The notes below the pieces were generated by a model that was not told the DNA's origin, did no database searches, and saw nothing but the letters and a program-made list of their open reading frames with translations. Positions 54,201 through 63,470 of a DNA stretch of 64,000 nt are shown piece by piece. Numbering within the stretch: the stretch's first letter is position 1; the number at the start of each line of letters is the position of its first letter. The stretch is from Aporrectodea caliginosa (lineage: Eukaryota > Annelida > Clitellata > Crassiclitellata > Lumbricidae), in the NCBI GenBank assembly GCA_020284085.1, contig JACEVL010000982.1:1-64000 (forward strand), read 5' to 3'. A program made the translations under genes and the position numbers.

Positions 54201-55962
54201 TGCCTACGGGAGTCGTTTACTTTCCACGGCGGAGCGTAACTATTGCGTTACTCGCAAGGAGTTGCTCGCCATCGTATATTTCACAAAGCAGTATCGTCAG
54301 TACTTGCTGGGGCGCCCGTTCACGTTGAGAACAGACCACGCCGCGTTACAGTGGCTCCAGCGAACTCCAGAGCCCATTGGCCAGCAGAGCCGCTGGTTAG
54401 AACGATTGGCAGAGTTCGAGTTCCAGGTGTTGCATCGGCCAGGTCAGAAGCATGGTAATGCGGATGCCCTTTCCCGTAGGCCTTGTCGGCAATGTGATGT
54501 CGACGATGTAAGTGCGGTCGCTGCAGTCACCGAGGCTGTGCCTGCACAGCCATTGGATATTGAACCTGACCCGCAGGAGGAGTTAGTAAAGGCGCAGAAA
54601 GAAGATCCTGATCTTCGGGTGGTACGCCCGTGGCTGGAAGTAGGTACCCAGGCCCCCGCCTTAGTAGATATCCTGCGAGAGAACGAAGCTGTGAAGGTGT
54701 ACTGGCACCAGAGGGACCGCCTGTACCTGTACGAGGAGGTGATCTATCGGAAGACACCGGACGGGGTTGAGCAGTTAGTGGTACCCAGGGCTATGCGGGA
54801 TCAGTACATGAGGCTCGCCCACACGGGAATGACCGGGGGTCACCTGGGCGTCCGGAGAACCCGGGCGCAGGTAAGGCGTAGGGCCTTCTGGGTCGGGTGG
54901 TCCCGGGATGTGAGGCGCTTTTGCCAGTGCTGCCCTCAGTGCAACCAATACCATCGTGGTTTGCCTCCCCGCCAGGGACCGTTGCAGCCCTTGCCCTGTG
55001 GGGCGCCCTGGGAACGTTTGAGTATAGATGTCACAGGCCCCCATCCGCGTAGTCGAAGAGGGAACGTCTATATCCTTACGATGATGGACAACTTCACGAA
55101 GTTCGTGGAAGCAGTCCCCATGCACAATCAAGAAGCCACCTCGGTTGCTAGGGCCTTGGTTGAAAACGTTATCGTAAGGTACGGCGCACCGCTACAAATC
55201 CTCACCGACCAGGGGACTAATTTCGAGGGTAAATTGTTCAGGGAACTTTGCAGATTACTGGGAATCGATAAGGTTAGGACGTCCCCTTATCACCCGAGTG
55301 GGAATGGGCTCATAGAGCGCTTTCATAGGACGCTTAATGCCATGCTGGGGAAAGTGGTCAGTAGCAATCAACGGGACTGGGACGAATCTCTGCCCCATGT
55401 CCTCGCCGCTTACCGGGCGTCACCACACGAAACCACGGGGTTCAGCCCGAACTACCTGATGTTCGGTCGGGAGACCCGCGCCCCGTTGGACCTGGTCTAC
55501 GGCAGTCCCCCGAGCGCTGATCCGGGCGCAGGCACATACGCGAGTTATGTGCAAGACTTTGCTGAGCGCATGGAGTCCGCGTACCGCCTGGTACGAGAGC
55601 ATCTGGGAGTGGCTGCGGAGCGCCAGAAGCGTGCTTATGACTTGCGGGTGCGTCCGGCTGAATTTGCCCCTGGGGCGCAAGTTTGGTACTATACTCCTCG
55701 TCGTTACCAAGGTCGCTCTCCGAAATGGCAGAAGATGTACACAGGACCTTTCGTCGTGGAGGCACGCAGCGGCCCTGTGAACTACCGCATCAGGAAGTCC
55801 CCTCATTCTCGTCCACTCACCGTCCATGTGGACAAGCTTCGGTCCTGCTTCCGGGAAGAGGAAGCTGAGGAACTGGAGGTGCCTGCCCCTCCTGCCGACG
55901 ACGACACTAGAGTCAGCGGGCGTCCGTTGAGGGAGACTCGCCGTCCCGCCCGCTACCAGTAG
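51295..55962 (+). CDS. gypsy Gag-Pol polyprotein (1555 aa), intact
   Basis: Single frame from ATG 51295. Gag lies in residues 1-300 (KPGRFDGTGSLESFLSQFE; YRRQRAGESLSDLLHEIRRL). The CCHC knuckle is CFNCGQPGHFARNC at 309-322. Protease: LVDTGSEVSLI with Asp383. RT includes FCIDYRQLNERT and YLDD at 799-802. RNase H has Asp946, Glu989 and Asp1014. Integrase has the H1176/H1183/C1213/C1216 zinc site and Asp1245, Asp1305 and Glu1341 with the 35-residue D-E spacing, plus a GPF/Y-like module (MYTGPFVVEARSG). The protein would form particles, copy the RNA and integrate the cDNA. Gag and Pol are fused in one frame without a shift or stop. All catalytic residues are present, so the copy may be active or recently so. 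Ty3/gypsy; clade not assigned. Confidence 0.97.
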   Translation: MEPVSREVKDESRILPGLLEGVGGLLKNRPMQMKPGRFDGTGSLESFLSQFEVCARHNRWTASDKVDFLRCSLEKAATQLLWDFGAQPDATYEQLVERLRQRYGTEGQAETFRAQLYYRRQRAGESLSDLLHEIRRLVVLAYPVPSNETTEIIAKDAFLEAMRDRELSLKIREREPKSLDEAYRTALRLEAYRSTTGQDDRRRPSEPDDRGRPPNRVRGTRETDVGDQIQAQLDRFLTNQKEEQRRWQRELEGKFDRQFRELRGRTPPANAGPDRDVRSGDRNRGPGRETRPGNANADDQERPRREMNCFNCGQPGHFARNCRQSRRARHRPDATETETQDSTPTEPVAANHTTHPRVPNRATFNAVYVRGTINGRSQLCLVDTGSEVSLIPSSIVQGLEIRPCNRYLMAANGSDIRVLGEIRVPIKIRSGFEISSAFLVSDQIADPMLGMDWLREHRCRLGFGTGALFIGRKRISLVRGNGAGWCRRVIVAEEVVVAPKCQFDIPVKTLYGDLSSVAPAWMTDAKEISPGVHLARVVVGDDARTTQVRVVNLTEDPVRLVKDQLLGGLHPVEVECRETRDKGEEPVGEAAPCEMLMADLPEEVTPETRDQLRELLTEFSDVFSVREGDLGRTNVATHRIDTGDAGPVRQPLRRQPLPHRAAIDEQLDSMLAAGTIEPAVSEWAANVVLARKKDGTLRFCIDYRQLNERTRKDSYPLPRIDECLDALSGGGWFSTLDLRSGYHQVAMDPRDADKTAFVTRRGIYRWKVMPFGLCNAPATFQRLMDIVLSGLNFDVCLVYLDDVIIFGNTPEQHLQRLGKVFERLRTANLKLKPSKCRLMRRAVCFLGHVVTQDGVAVDQSKIREVVEWPVPRRLREVRSFLGLCSYYRRFIRNFSVLAAPLFALTKKGRAFVWDDACQEVFELLKRALTTTPVLALPKDEGTYVLDCDACDVGIGAVLSQKIDGEERVIAYGSRLLSTAERNYCVTRKELLAIVYFTKQYRQYLLGRPFTLRTDHAALQWLQRTPEPIGQQSRWLERLAEFEFQVLHRPGQKHGNADALSRRPCRQCDVDDVSAVAAVTEAVPAQPLDIEPDPQEELVKAQKEDPDLRVVRPWLEVGTQAPALVDILRENEAVKVYWHQRDRLYLYEEVIYRKTPDGVEQLVVPRAMRDQYMRLAHTGMTGGHLGVRRTRAQVRRRAFWVGWSRDVRRFCQCCPQCNQYHRGLPPRQGPLQPLPCGAPWERLSIDVTGPHPRSRRGNVYILTMMDNFTKFVEAVPMHNQEATSVARALVENVIVRYGAPLQILTDQGTNFEGKLFRELCRLLGIDKVRTSPYHPSGNGLIERFHRTLNAMLGKVVSSNQRDWDESLPHVLAAYRASPHETTGFSPNYLMFGRETRAPLDLVYGSPPSADPGAGTYASYVQDFAERMESAYRLVREHLGVAAERQKRAYDLRVRPAEFAPGAQVWYYTPRRYQGRSPKWQKMYTGPFVVEARSGPVNYRIRKSPHSRPLTVHVDKLRSCFREEEAEELEVPAPPADDDTRVSGRPLRETRRPARYQ

Positions 55963-56134
55963 CTGGGCGCCGTCCCCCGGGGGGGTCTCGTCGTGGCAAT
56001 GCCTTGGGCTACGTTCCCTCCCCCTCCACTCGACGGTGCGACGCTCGCCTGCGTTCCTCTCCCTCCCTCCTCGTCGTTCACTTGCGCTCCCCTTCCCCCC
56101 CCTTCCCTCCTCTGCAAGCAAAAAGGCTGTACAC
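55963..56134 (+). other. spacer after gag-pol
   Basis: C-rich (CCCCCGGGGGGGTC, CCTCCCTCC). No gene. Leads into the internal repeats. Confidence 0.6.
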
Positions 56135-56680
56135 ATTGGACGACGGACATTTGCCTTAGCGACGGACATTTGTCTTGGCAACGGACGTTTGCTTGTGTCG
56201 ACAGAAATTTGCGTGTGTGTGTGTGTACATTTGTCGACAGAAATTTGTGTGTGTGTACATTTGGCAACGGACGTTTGCTTGTGTCGACAGAAATTTGCGT
56301 GTGTGTGTGTGTACTTTTGTCGACAGAAATTTGTGTGTGTGTGTGTACATTTGTCGACGGACGTTTGCTTTGTCGACAGAAATTTGCGTGTGTGTGTGTG
56401 TATACATTTGCCGACAGAAATTTGCGTGTGTGTACATTTGTCGACAGAAATTTGCGTGTGTGTGTACATTTGTCGACGGACGTTTGCTTGTATACATTTG
56501 CCGACAGAAATTTGCGTGTGTGTACATTTGTCGACAGAAATTTGCGTGTGTGTGTGTGTGTACATTTGTCGACGGACGTTTGCTTGTGTCGACAGAAATT
56601 TGCGTGTGTGTGTGTGTGTGTACATTTGTCGACGGACGTTTGCTTGTGTACAATTGTCGAGGGACATTTGCCTGTGCACA
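56135..56680 (+). repeat. internal tandem repeat region with LTR-related units
   Basis: The first units read CGGACATTTGCCTTAG and CGGACATTTGTCTTGG, echoing the GGACATTTGCCTTAGTAACG unit that opens the 3' LTR array. They pass into about eleven units of TCGACAGAAATTTGCGTGTG / (TG)n / TACATTTGTCGACGGACG. No sense-strand stop occurs in several frames and long antisense frames (Thr/His/Lys-rich) exist, as expected of a repeat. Confidence 0.9.
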
Positions 56681-56789
56681 CTTGCCTCCACACGGCCAGG
56701 CAACGTTCGCTTGTGTGAGACAGCCACGCGATTATTTGAACTTCAATGGTAGCCTTGGCAACGCAAGGACAATACAGGCTGATGGGCGA

Positions 56790-56807
56790 ACGATGACGTA
56801 TATATAA
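56790..56807 (+). promoter_or_regulatory. putative internal TATA promoter for the third ORF
   Basis: TGACGTATATATAA at 56794-56807 combines a CRE-like TGACGTA with a TATA-like box. It lies 73 bp before the ATG at 56880. The LTR has the same architecture (repeat array, then TATAAATAG). Inference from position and sequence only. Confidence 0.45.
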
Positions 56808-56879
56808 CGAGCAGCTATGGCAACGTGAAATTACACATAAGCCAGCAGATGCATGATAAAGTGCATTCGACGTGTGATC

Positions 56880-58118
56880 ATGGCTGAACAGACAGGTCGG
56901 ATGATGACCCGCAACTGCGACTTCTGCCCTAGGTCTTTCCAGGGGGTAGACACTAAACGATCGTATCGACGTCACCTTCGGGAGAAACACCCTGAGCTGG
57001 GTGCCGAGCAAGTTCGAAGGGTAGTCGTTCTGAGCCGTTCTGAAGTTACTGGCGGCGATGACAATAGAGGGACTTTGCCAGCCTGTCTGCCTTCCGCTGT
57101 CTCGTCCGCGCTACCGAGGGTCGCTGCGGAAGACGACTGCTTCCCAGAGGTGGTTGTGAACTGGGGTTCGACTCTACGATCGCTCGAACCGCCAGACCAG
57201 ACTTCCATTGACGAAAGCGCGGCCCAATGTCGGTTCTTGGAAGAACTGATGACAGTGGAGGCTCCAGGAAGTCATCCTGCGCTTCCTCTCCCTTCTTCAC
57301 CCGCTGGAGACGGTGAGCTGCAGGATATCTTCGGGTTCTTGCTGGCTACGGAAACTGCGGCGCCTACTGCCTTCCCTGGCCCTTCGCCTTCCCCTGAAGA
57401 AGAGCTGCCGTTCGGACCGCTAAGCTTGGTGATGGCAAAGGATCCTGAACTGCCTGACGAAAGAAGCTTGGCCGTCCCTCCGATGAACAATGGAGACTTT
57501 CAAGCGCAGCTGGAAGAGCTGAATCCTGAGCGCGCGGGGATGATGATGATAGCCGATCGAGCCTCGCCTCCGATCCCACCGCCTGCTCGGATCCCAGTCG
57601 ACGCCCCGGCCTTGTCCGTACCTGAACTCGCCTCCATCTTCGCATGGGCCAACCGTCTGTTCCCTCCGTACGACTACGGACAATTCTTGGCAGACGCGAA
57701 CCGACTCTTCCCCCTCTGCTCCGTCAAAATGGCGACGGAGGTTTACGCAAATTGCCGCCTCGCGTATGAACGTCCAAGCCGTGCACTGGCGCCCTTACCC
57801 GTCGTTATTGTGGTTAGTTCCGAGTCAGAAGAGGACTTTCCGGCCGAAGATGACTGGAGCATGCACGGCGCTTCTCCAGGCTCCGTCGCTGAGGACCCTG
57901 GCACTGAAAATACCGAGGCCGAAGTCTCCGCCACCGAAGACCCCCGTGATGACGATCCCAACGACGGGGACTACATTCAACCTAGCTCGGAGGACGCAGA
58001 AGACAGCGTCAGTTCCTCTGTGGACGGTGACGACGACTCCTCCCCGTCGGCGGAAGCCTCCTCTTCATCTTCGGAGGAAGAAATCATGTCCATTAGCTCA
58101 GAGGCTAGTGAGTATTAA
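56880..58118 (+). CDS. accessory ORF: C2H2-like finger plus acidic Ser-rich tail (412 aa)
   Basis: An intact frame in env position, between pol and the 3' LTR. An upstream in-frame ATG at 56853 exists, but ATG 56880 (ATCATGG) has the better context. Residues 12-37 read NCDFCPRS...RRHLREKH, a C-x2-C-x15-H-x4-H finger slightly longer in the loop than the classical C2H2. A Pro/Ser-rich middle follows, then a conserved-looking segment ELASIFAWANRLFPPYDYG near 245. The last ~110 residues are dominated by Asp, Glu and Ser (SSEDAEDSVSSS). There is no signal peptide or membrane segment, so it is not an envelope protein. The composition is that of a DNA-binding activator or a chromatin-tethering factor, but this is inference. 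The frame is undamaged and has the same GC-rich codon use as gag-pol. I do not know a named family. Confidence 0.75.
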   Translation: MAEQTGRMMTRNCDFCPRSFQGVDTKRSYRRHLREKHPELGAEQVRRVVVLSRSEVTGGDDNRGTLPACLPSAVSSALPRVAAEDDCFPEVVVNWGSTLRSLEPPDQTSIDESAAQCRFLEELMTVEAPGSHPALPLPSSPAGDGELQDIFGFLLATETAAPTAFPGPSPSPEEELPFGPLSLVMAKDPELPDERSLAVPPMNNGDFQAQLEELNPERAGMMMIADRASPPIPPPARIPVDAPALSVPELASIFAWANRLFPPYDYGQFLADANRLFPLCSVKMATEVYANCRLAYERPSRALAPLPVVIVVSSESEEDFPAEDDWSMHGASPGSVAEDPGTENTEAEVSATEDPRDDDPNDGDYIQPSSEDAEDSVSSSVDGDDDSSPSAEASSSSSEEEIMSISSEASEY

Positions 58119-58501
58119 TCGCTATGAGTCTTGTTTTCGCAATGACCGAACGACTAGATTCTTGGTTAAATCTAACTGACAATGATTTTAGTTAACCTGA
58201 AAGCTGGGATTGCTCTTCATTTGTAAGACTAGGTCTTTCGATTAATAGTAACTGTGTTGGTCCTGTTGAACAATAATTTTACTTGTCAGTAGGGCGATTA
58301 CCTTAGTTGTTTAGGCAGGGCCGATTTGGCCGATTAATCTGATGAACTTTTTAGTTAGTTAAAAGCCTGGAAATGGCTGCAGTATTATGATCATGACTTT
58401 ATTCGCTTTATGAACATTGAATCTAGCGTAAGATGTCTCTTTTAAATTGTTAATCAGTTACGGAATGGGGACATTCCCTCTTTTCTTGGTGGGAGGAGTA
58501 T
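58119..58501 (+). other. 3' interior of the gypsy element, polypurine tract at its end
   Basis: No gene seen. GGTGGGAGGAGTA at about 58489-58501 lies directly before TGTAGC, the start of the 3' LTR, and is a credible polypurine tract. Confidence 0.6.
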
Positions 58502-59150
58502 TGTAGCATTATTTGGAAAGGCGCATGAACTTTTGCCTGCGCGCGTGATTTGCAACGGACATTTGCCTTAGTAACGAGCCTTTGCCTTAGTAACGGGCCT
58601 TTGCCTTAGTAACGAGCCTTTGCCTTAGTAGCGAGCCTTTGCCTTAGTAACGGGCCTTTGCCTTAGTAACGAGCCTTTGCCTTAGTAACGGGCCTTTGCC
58701 TTAGTAACGAGCCTTTGCCTTAGTAGCGAGCCTTTGCCTGAGTAACGGGCCTTTGCCTTAGTAACGGACAATTTGTCGTCCTCTGAACCTATAAATAGAG
58801 ACGCCTGTTGCGTGTAGAAGGCGGTTAGAGGCAGTTAGAGGCGGTTAGAGGCAGTTAGAGGCGGTTAGAGGGCAGTTAGAGGCAGTCAAAGTCAGTTAGA
58901 GGGAGTAGTGTTTAAGGTCAGTTAAGTGTTGTAGTGTGTTAAGAAGTTCGACATTAATAAATTAATAAAACAATCTGCTGTGTTGATCCGTGTCGTTGCC
59001 GTCTTCCTAGTTAACCTAGTGTTGGCATCGTCGGTGGCACCTTTAAGTCCTTTGCCCGACGGGAAAGGCCGAGCTCAGCGGACGAACGAAGAAGAGGGAA
59101 GACTCCGAAGAGCTATCCTGGTGACCGAAGATACCGGAGTCCCGCCCGAC
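58502..59150 (+). repeat. 3' LTR with 19 bp and 10 bp tandem arrays
   Basis: Starts TGTAGCATTATTTGG. About eleven units of GCCTTTGCCTTAGTAACG(A/G) lie at 58560-58765, TATAAATAG at 58790-58798, and a second array of GCGGTTAGAG / GCAGTTAGAG at 58818-58890. AATAAA occurs at about 58955 and 58964. It is about 75 bp longer than the 5' copy because of extra units. Confidence 0.9.
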
Positions 59151-59169
59151 GGCTTCATTTCCGCCACAT

Positions 59170-60858
59170 AAGGCACTAAGTTTAGGACTATATGTTAAGA
59201 TGTTTTTTGGCAGGACATCAGAATTAAGTTGAAAGAAATTAGACAGCAAAGCTCGACATAGTAATTTTACTTTGACAGACAAGGCAGCCTTAAATATTAA
59301 AAAGCAAATAGAATTTTGTCCTATTTTATGCGTACTTGTCTTCTGAGAACTTTTCTCGCAAATTTACTCAAACTTTCGACTTAGTGAATGTTTCTCAGGC
59401 ACTTTCACACGTACATGTATTCTACTGCAAAATTGTTTCAGGCTAAGAATAACCCATCCGTATTGAGACGCTTAGAAATCGTACAGAGATGCACCATCTG
59501 GATACGCTGTATGCTAGAATGGTTGGCCATTAAGCAGTTTTTAAATTATATATACTTATATAGCATATAAAATTTGACTGATATAACCAGGTTTTAAATT
59601 GGCCTATATCACTGTCGCAATAAATTTCTGCATTCACTGCTTAATGTCTGCTTTCACCTAGCGGTGTGGTGATTCCCAGTTATAAAATCGATTTTGTTGA
59701 ATATGTACGATACTTATAGACTGTTTATTTATAAAAGAATGAACTGTTCCAAAAATTTAAACTTTCTTAGTTAAGGTTTGTGTTATTAGCTTTTAAACAT
59801 AGTCACAAACATTAAACAACACACATAATAAACGAGATGAACAATTTAAATAAAAGTACTTGCCAACCATTCTAGCATACAGTAAAGTACTTTGCTTGGC
59901 CGTCTGAAATTTTCAAATGGAAAAGGAACAACCCTGCACCCAGCGGGATTCTTTACCCTTCTCGTCGGTCTTGTCGACGCAAGCAGCAATTCATGTTACT
60001 ATTGCATTAAGTCTGCCTTCATTTTGATGCTGAAGAATCCTAATGATTCATAAATAAATGCCTTCAGCCAATCAATGAAATTTTCCTACAATTGTTTAGT
60101 GATAAGTATATTCGTTTAATAGATCCTCCCGATGTCACACCGCATCAGGTTACAATCATTGACGATAACAGTGAACCATTAGTCAATAAGCAAACAGCTG
60201 CCGAACCGAACAATTCCAAGACTATTAGACATGTATACTATATAGCAGATTTTCGAGAGAACGTCACTTAAAAAGAGATAGACTGTGTCCAAGTAGGCTA
60301 TATCGAATGACACCAAGACTATTAGACTTACACAGCAGTTTATCGTTTGAATTTTATTTTAAAATATTACTGACTGTATCCAAGTAAATTCAAGATCATT
60401 ACTCAATGCTTTATTTTTGTAATAGGACTTGATATCCAAACTCTTAACTTTGCACTTAAACCAGTCAAATTTCTTATTTCTTTCAGAGCAATACTGAAGT
60501 AGCCACGTGTACTTACAAGCGACTCGACAGCCTGTGGTCTTGTAATACGCATGTTATGTACAGTCCCAAATACATCAACTTCTTGTTGATCAATCATGTC
60601 AGCCAGATTGGATATGCATATGAAAACGCTGCTGTGAGTATATCCATTCCTGCGAAAGAAGCCACAGAGAATACCGTTCAGGTCTCCTTCAGCACAGCGA
60701 CTTTGTCAGGAACATATTATTTGTTACTTTTTTACTTGGACATAGTGCGATACAAAATACAGTTGGTGTTAATGACACATAATTTATTCTCATTGGTTGA
60801 CAATTATTGTTTACATCTTCTTACGATGCCAACCTCTGATAGCATTATAATATAGTAT
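59170..60858. other. no gene recognised; one inverted repeat
   Basis: CTGTATGCTAGAATGGTTGGC at about 59507-59527 recurs inverted at about 59861-59881, which could be TIRs of a ~380 bp MITE. Frames at 60403-60855 show no domain. AT-rich. Confidence 0.5.
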
Positions 60859-60859
60859 T

Positions 60860-61690
60860 AATATTATCATCATCTTCAGTCCCTGACGCCAGCCATTTGG
60901 CGGCGATGGGTACGAATAAATGACCCCATTGCCCTTGGTCACTTATCAAGTCCAATTCTCCCCTTAATGTCAGTACAAGTGATGCTATGTCCTCATTTAT
61001 GTTGTCTATCCATCGTAATCTTGGTCTGCCTTTGTTTATTTTTCATTCGAATCTTGAGTGTAGTGCATTTATGAGATTCTGTCAACGAGCATTTGCTCTA
61101 CATGTCCAAACCATCGAAGTCTTCGTTGAGTTGATTCGAAACATAATGCTTGTCTAATGTCGGCGTTTCTTATTTTTTGGAGTCTTGAAATTCCTGCTAT
61201 CTTCTGTAGCCAACTCATTTCTTCTGTAAGAATTCTCTCATCTTGTTTTCGCATTGTCCAGCATTCCGATCCGTATAGGAAAATCGGTTGTATCATCATC
61301 TCGTATATTTTTTATCTTGGCTTTTTGTGTCAATTCTCTGCTTCTCCATATCCTGTTCATCATTCCAAATGCTTGTGAAGCGCGTCCAATTCTTCTTTGT
61401 ATATCTTTATCGTTGCTGCCATCTGCGTTTATTAGCCCTACTAGGTAGACGAATTGTTCAACCTGCTCAACAGCTTCTCCTTGGATGTTGATCCTTATTG
61501 GTGTCTCTTTGGTATCTTCAATCATCATTGCTTTGGTTTCCTCTGCGTTGATCATTAGTCCGAATCTTCTACTGGATTCGTCAATCTGTGTCGTAATATC
61601 CGGTAGGTCTGGTTCGGTTCTAGTGAGAAGGTCATATATATTATATGGTGGAAGCTTATACCAATGATGATTTTGTACCATTCGGATTAT
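60860..61690 (-). pseudogene. RTE-like LINE, C-terminal half, frameshifted
   Basis: Minus strand: RRFGLMINAEETKAM, VEQFVYLVGLINADGS and IQRRIGRASQAFGMMNRIW, then in another frame FLYGSECWTMRKQDER, EMSWLQKIAGISRLQKIRN and RRLRWFGHVEQM. The 3' end with CAT/ATT-type tail is at about 60860. More diverged than the copies at 21553 and 39163, so an older insertion or a different subfamily. Confidence 0.85.
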
Positions 61691-61842
61691 ATGTCGCTCA
61701 CTGAATGGCGTAACCGTACGCTGTATGATGGTACCTCAGTGATAAAATCGAGGTAGCCTACCTCAGGACTCAGTAATACAGTTACTGTTCGCTTAAGCTT
61801 TCTCCATAGTTTACAATAACGATATCATTGGAATAGCATCAT

Positions 61843-62300
61843 GTGGAGTTGGAAACACAAGAGTCGATGAATTTAGTACTCAGGTCGCTACTCTACACAA
61901 TGTCCATAGCCGACCTGACTAAGGTCATCACCTCTCTAAGAGCGCTGGCACACCAGAACGCCGACGACATTCAACCGTACAAGTCTTGCTATACCATCCA
62001 ACGTACTCGCCTGTGCGTCGTCTGCACAAAGCAGTATAGTATGGCAAGTACAGTCATGAATGTTTTCCAAGCACAGAGGCAGAAGTACAGTCGAACATTA
62101 ACTCGAGCCCATCGAGCCTTCTCATGCCGTGGACCTCGCTCTTTGAACAGTCATCCGCTGCAAAATGCGTGCTATTGCAATTAGCTCTGTTCATCAACTA
62201 TGTTCAAACTGCCTTAAAACGCACTTGTTTAGATCATTTAGATACAGTAGTCATGCGTGCAGCAGCGTTTTAAGTTACCAGCAACGCGCTATATAAATGT
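61843..62300 (+). pseudogene. probable decayed LINE end
   Basis: LAHQNADDIQPYKSC resembles an RT active-site region (..YADDTQLY..). RAHRAFSCRGPRSLNSHPLQ resembles the AF...PRLWNSLP motif. The end GCGCTATATAAATGTCGTCG is a typical 3' terminus. Heavily mutated; other readings possible. Confidence 0.5.
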
Positions 62301-63147
62301 CGTCGTAGGGCCTACATACATGCATAGATATATAAAATTATACATGACATACGGCTGTCTTTGACAGCAGCAGCACCCATGTAGTCATTGTAAAATGATG
62401 ATCTCCGGCTGTTCTTCTACTGGTGTGGTAAGCCGTTCTTGCTTAGGGTATTATGGATGCAGCATGGTTGTTGCACAAACCAGCTTAAACCCAAGGACAC
62501 GTATTTAACAATGAACTGAAATGGAGCAATTGTAGGCCTACTGCATTGAAAACTTCCATATCGTACTAATCTAAAATTGACCAGCCACTGATTGGCGAGA
62601 TGAATCGCCCAAATGCTGTCAATTTTCAGTTACTTTGTAAGATTATTTAAAATTGCTACAGTAATGCACAGATACACTTTATACACTCCTATTATCCGGG
62701 CAACAGAAGAATGTACCTGCACATAGCAACTACTGGAGTCTTTGACTGCTGTTCTGTTGAACATTTTGCTCTCATGACATTGTATAGCGACAGAATATCT
62801 TTATTATCAAATAATCCGTTTCTCATAGAGCTTATGATTGCCACTGTGACAGCGTTTCCGATATCCTGAAAGAAGAAGGAAGAAAATCATACCCTACGCA
62901 CACTAATTAACATAACATTCGGTCTTTCGGGTGATTTATCCGCTGGTTCGCTGGTTGTCTTCCAATCAATATGTAACGCATTAACTTTCATTTCCGTTTC
63001 TTATCATGAGTAAGTTCTGTTGTTCTGCCGTTAACATTATTATAGCCTAGGCTACTATAACATTTTACACATTTATATATTTCATATTCTAATGTCACAC
63101 GCATGACTTAGCTCCATATGTTAAATTTAATTAACTATTGGCCATTA

Positions 63148-63148
<1 letters not shown>
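62301..63148. other. no gene recognised
   Basis: AT-rich unique sequence; no frame or repeat worth naming up to the (CA)n tract. Confidence 0.5.
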
Positions 63149-63202
<54 letters not shown>

Positions 63203-63204
63203 AC
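63149..63204. repeat. (CA)n microsatellite
   Basis: About 27 CA units, ending directly at the SINE. Confidence 0.97.
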
Positions 63205-63207
63205 ACA

Positions 63208-63413
63208 CGCGGTGGTGTAGTGGTATGTTCGGTGCCTTGCAGCCGGAGGGTTGCGGGTTCGAATCCACCTCAAGCCGCCCGCGTAGGGACCCTGGGCAAG
63301 TCCTTCACTCGCAATTGCTCATGCGCTTCGGCGTGAAACTCCGATTCAGTGTCCGCGCTGTAGTCGGGAGCGCCTCTGAGTAGAAATCTTGAAGGGGCGC
63401 TATAACAAGTGCT

Positions 63414-63468
<55 letters not shown>

Positions 63469-63470
63469 TT
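63208..63470 (+). mobile_element. tRNA-derived SINE, copy 2, with CATA/CA tail
   Basis: Matches copy 1 (29325-29621) closely: GCGGTGGTGTAGTGGTATG (A box region), B box GGTTCGAATCC at 63256-63266, and the same body. The 3' end GGGGCGCTATAACAAGTGCT is more complete than in copy 1. The tail is (CATA)n, expanded to (CA)n at 63424-63466. Confidence 0.9.

Larger units (their letters stand above)
50609..59150 (+). mobile_element. ~8.5 kb Ty3/gypsy retrotransposon with a third ORF
   Basis: Directly repeated LTRs (50609 to ~51178 and 58502 to ~59147) enclose an intact Gag-Pol ORF, a tandem repeat region, a 412-codon accessory ORF and a polypurine tract. Interior GC content and codon use are higher in GC than the flanks. 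The right end may extend to about 59168 (TTCCGCCACA). No target duplication was found, so the exact ends remain open. Confidence 0.93.

Noticed and set aside
55993..56807. Three overlapping sense frames of 210-241 codons rich in Cys and Val
   Set aside because: All three phases are open over the same repeat, so openness is a property of the repeat unit.
55420..57011. Long antisense frames (up to 435 codons) rich in Thr, His and Lys
   Set aside because: They are the reverse strand of the internal tandem repeats and of gag-pol, with no domain; repeats without stops give long frames in several phases.
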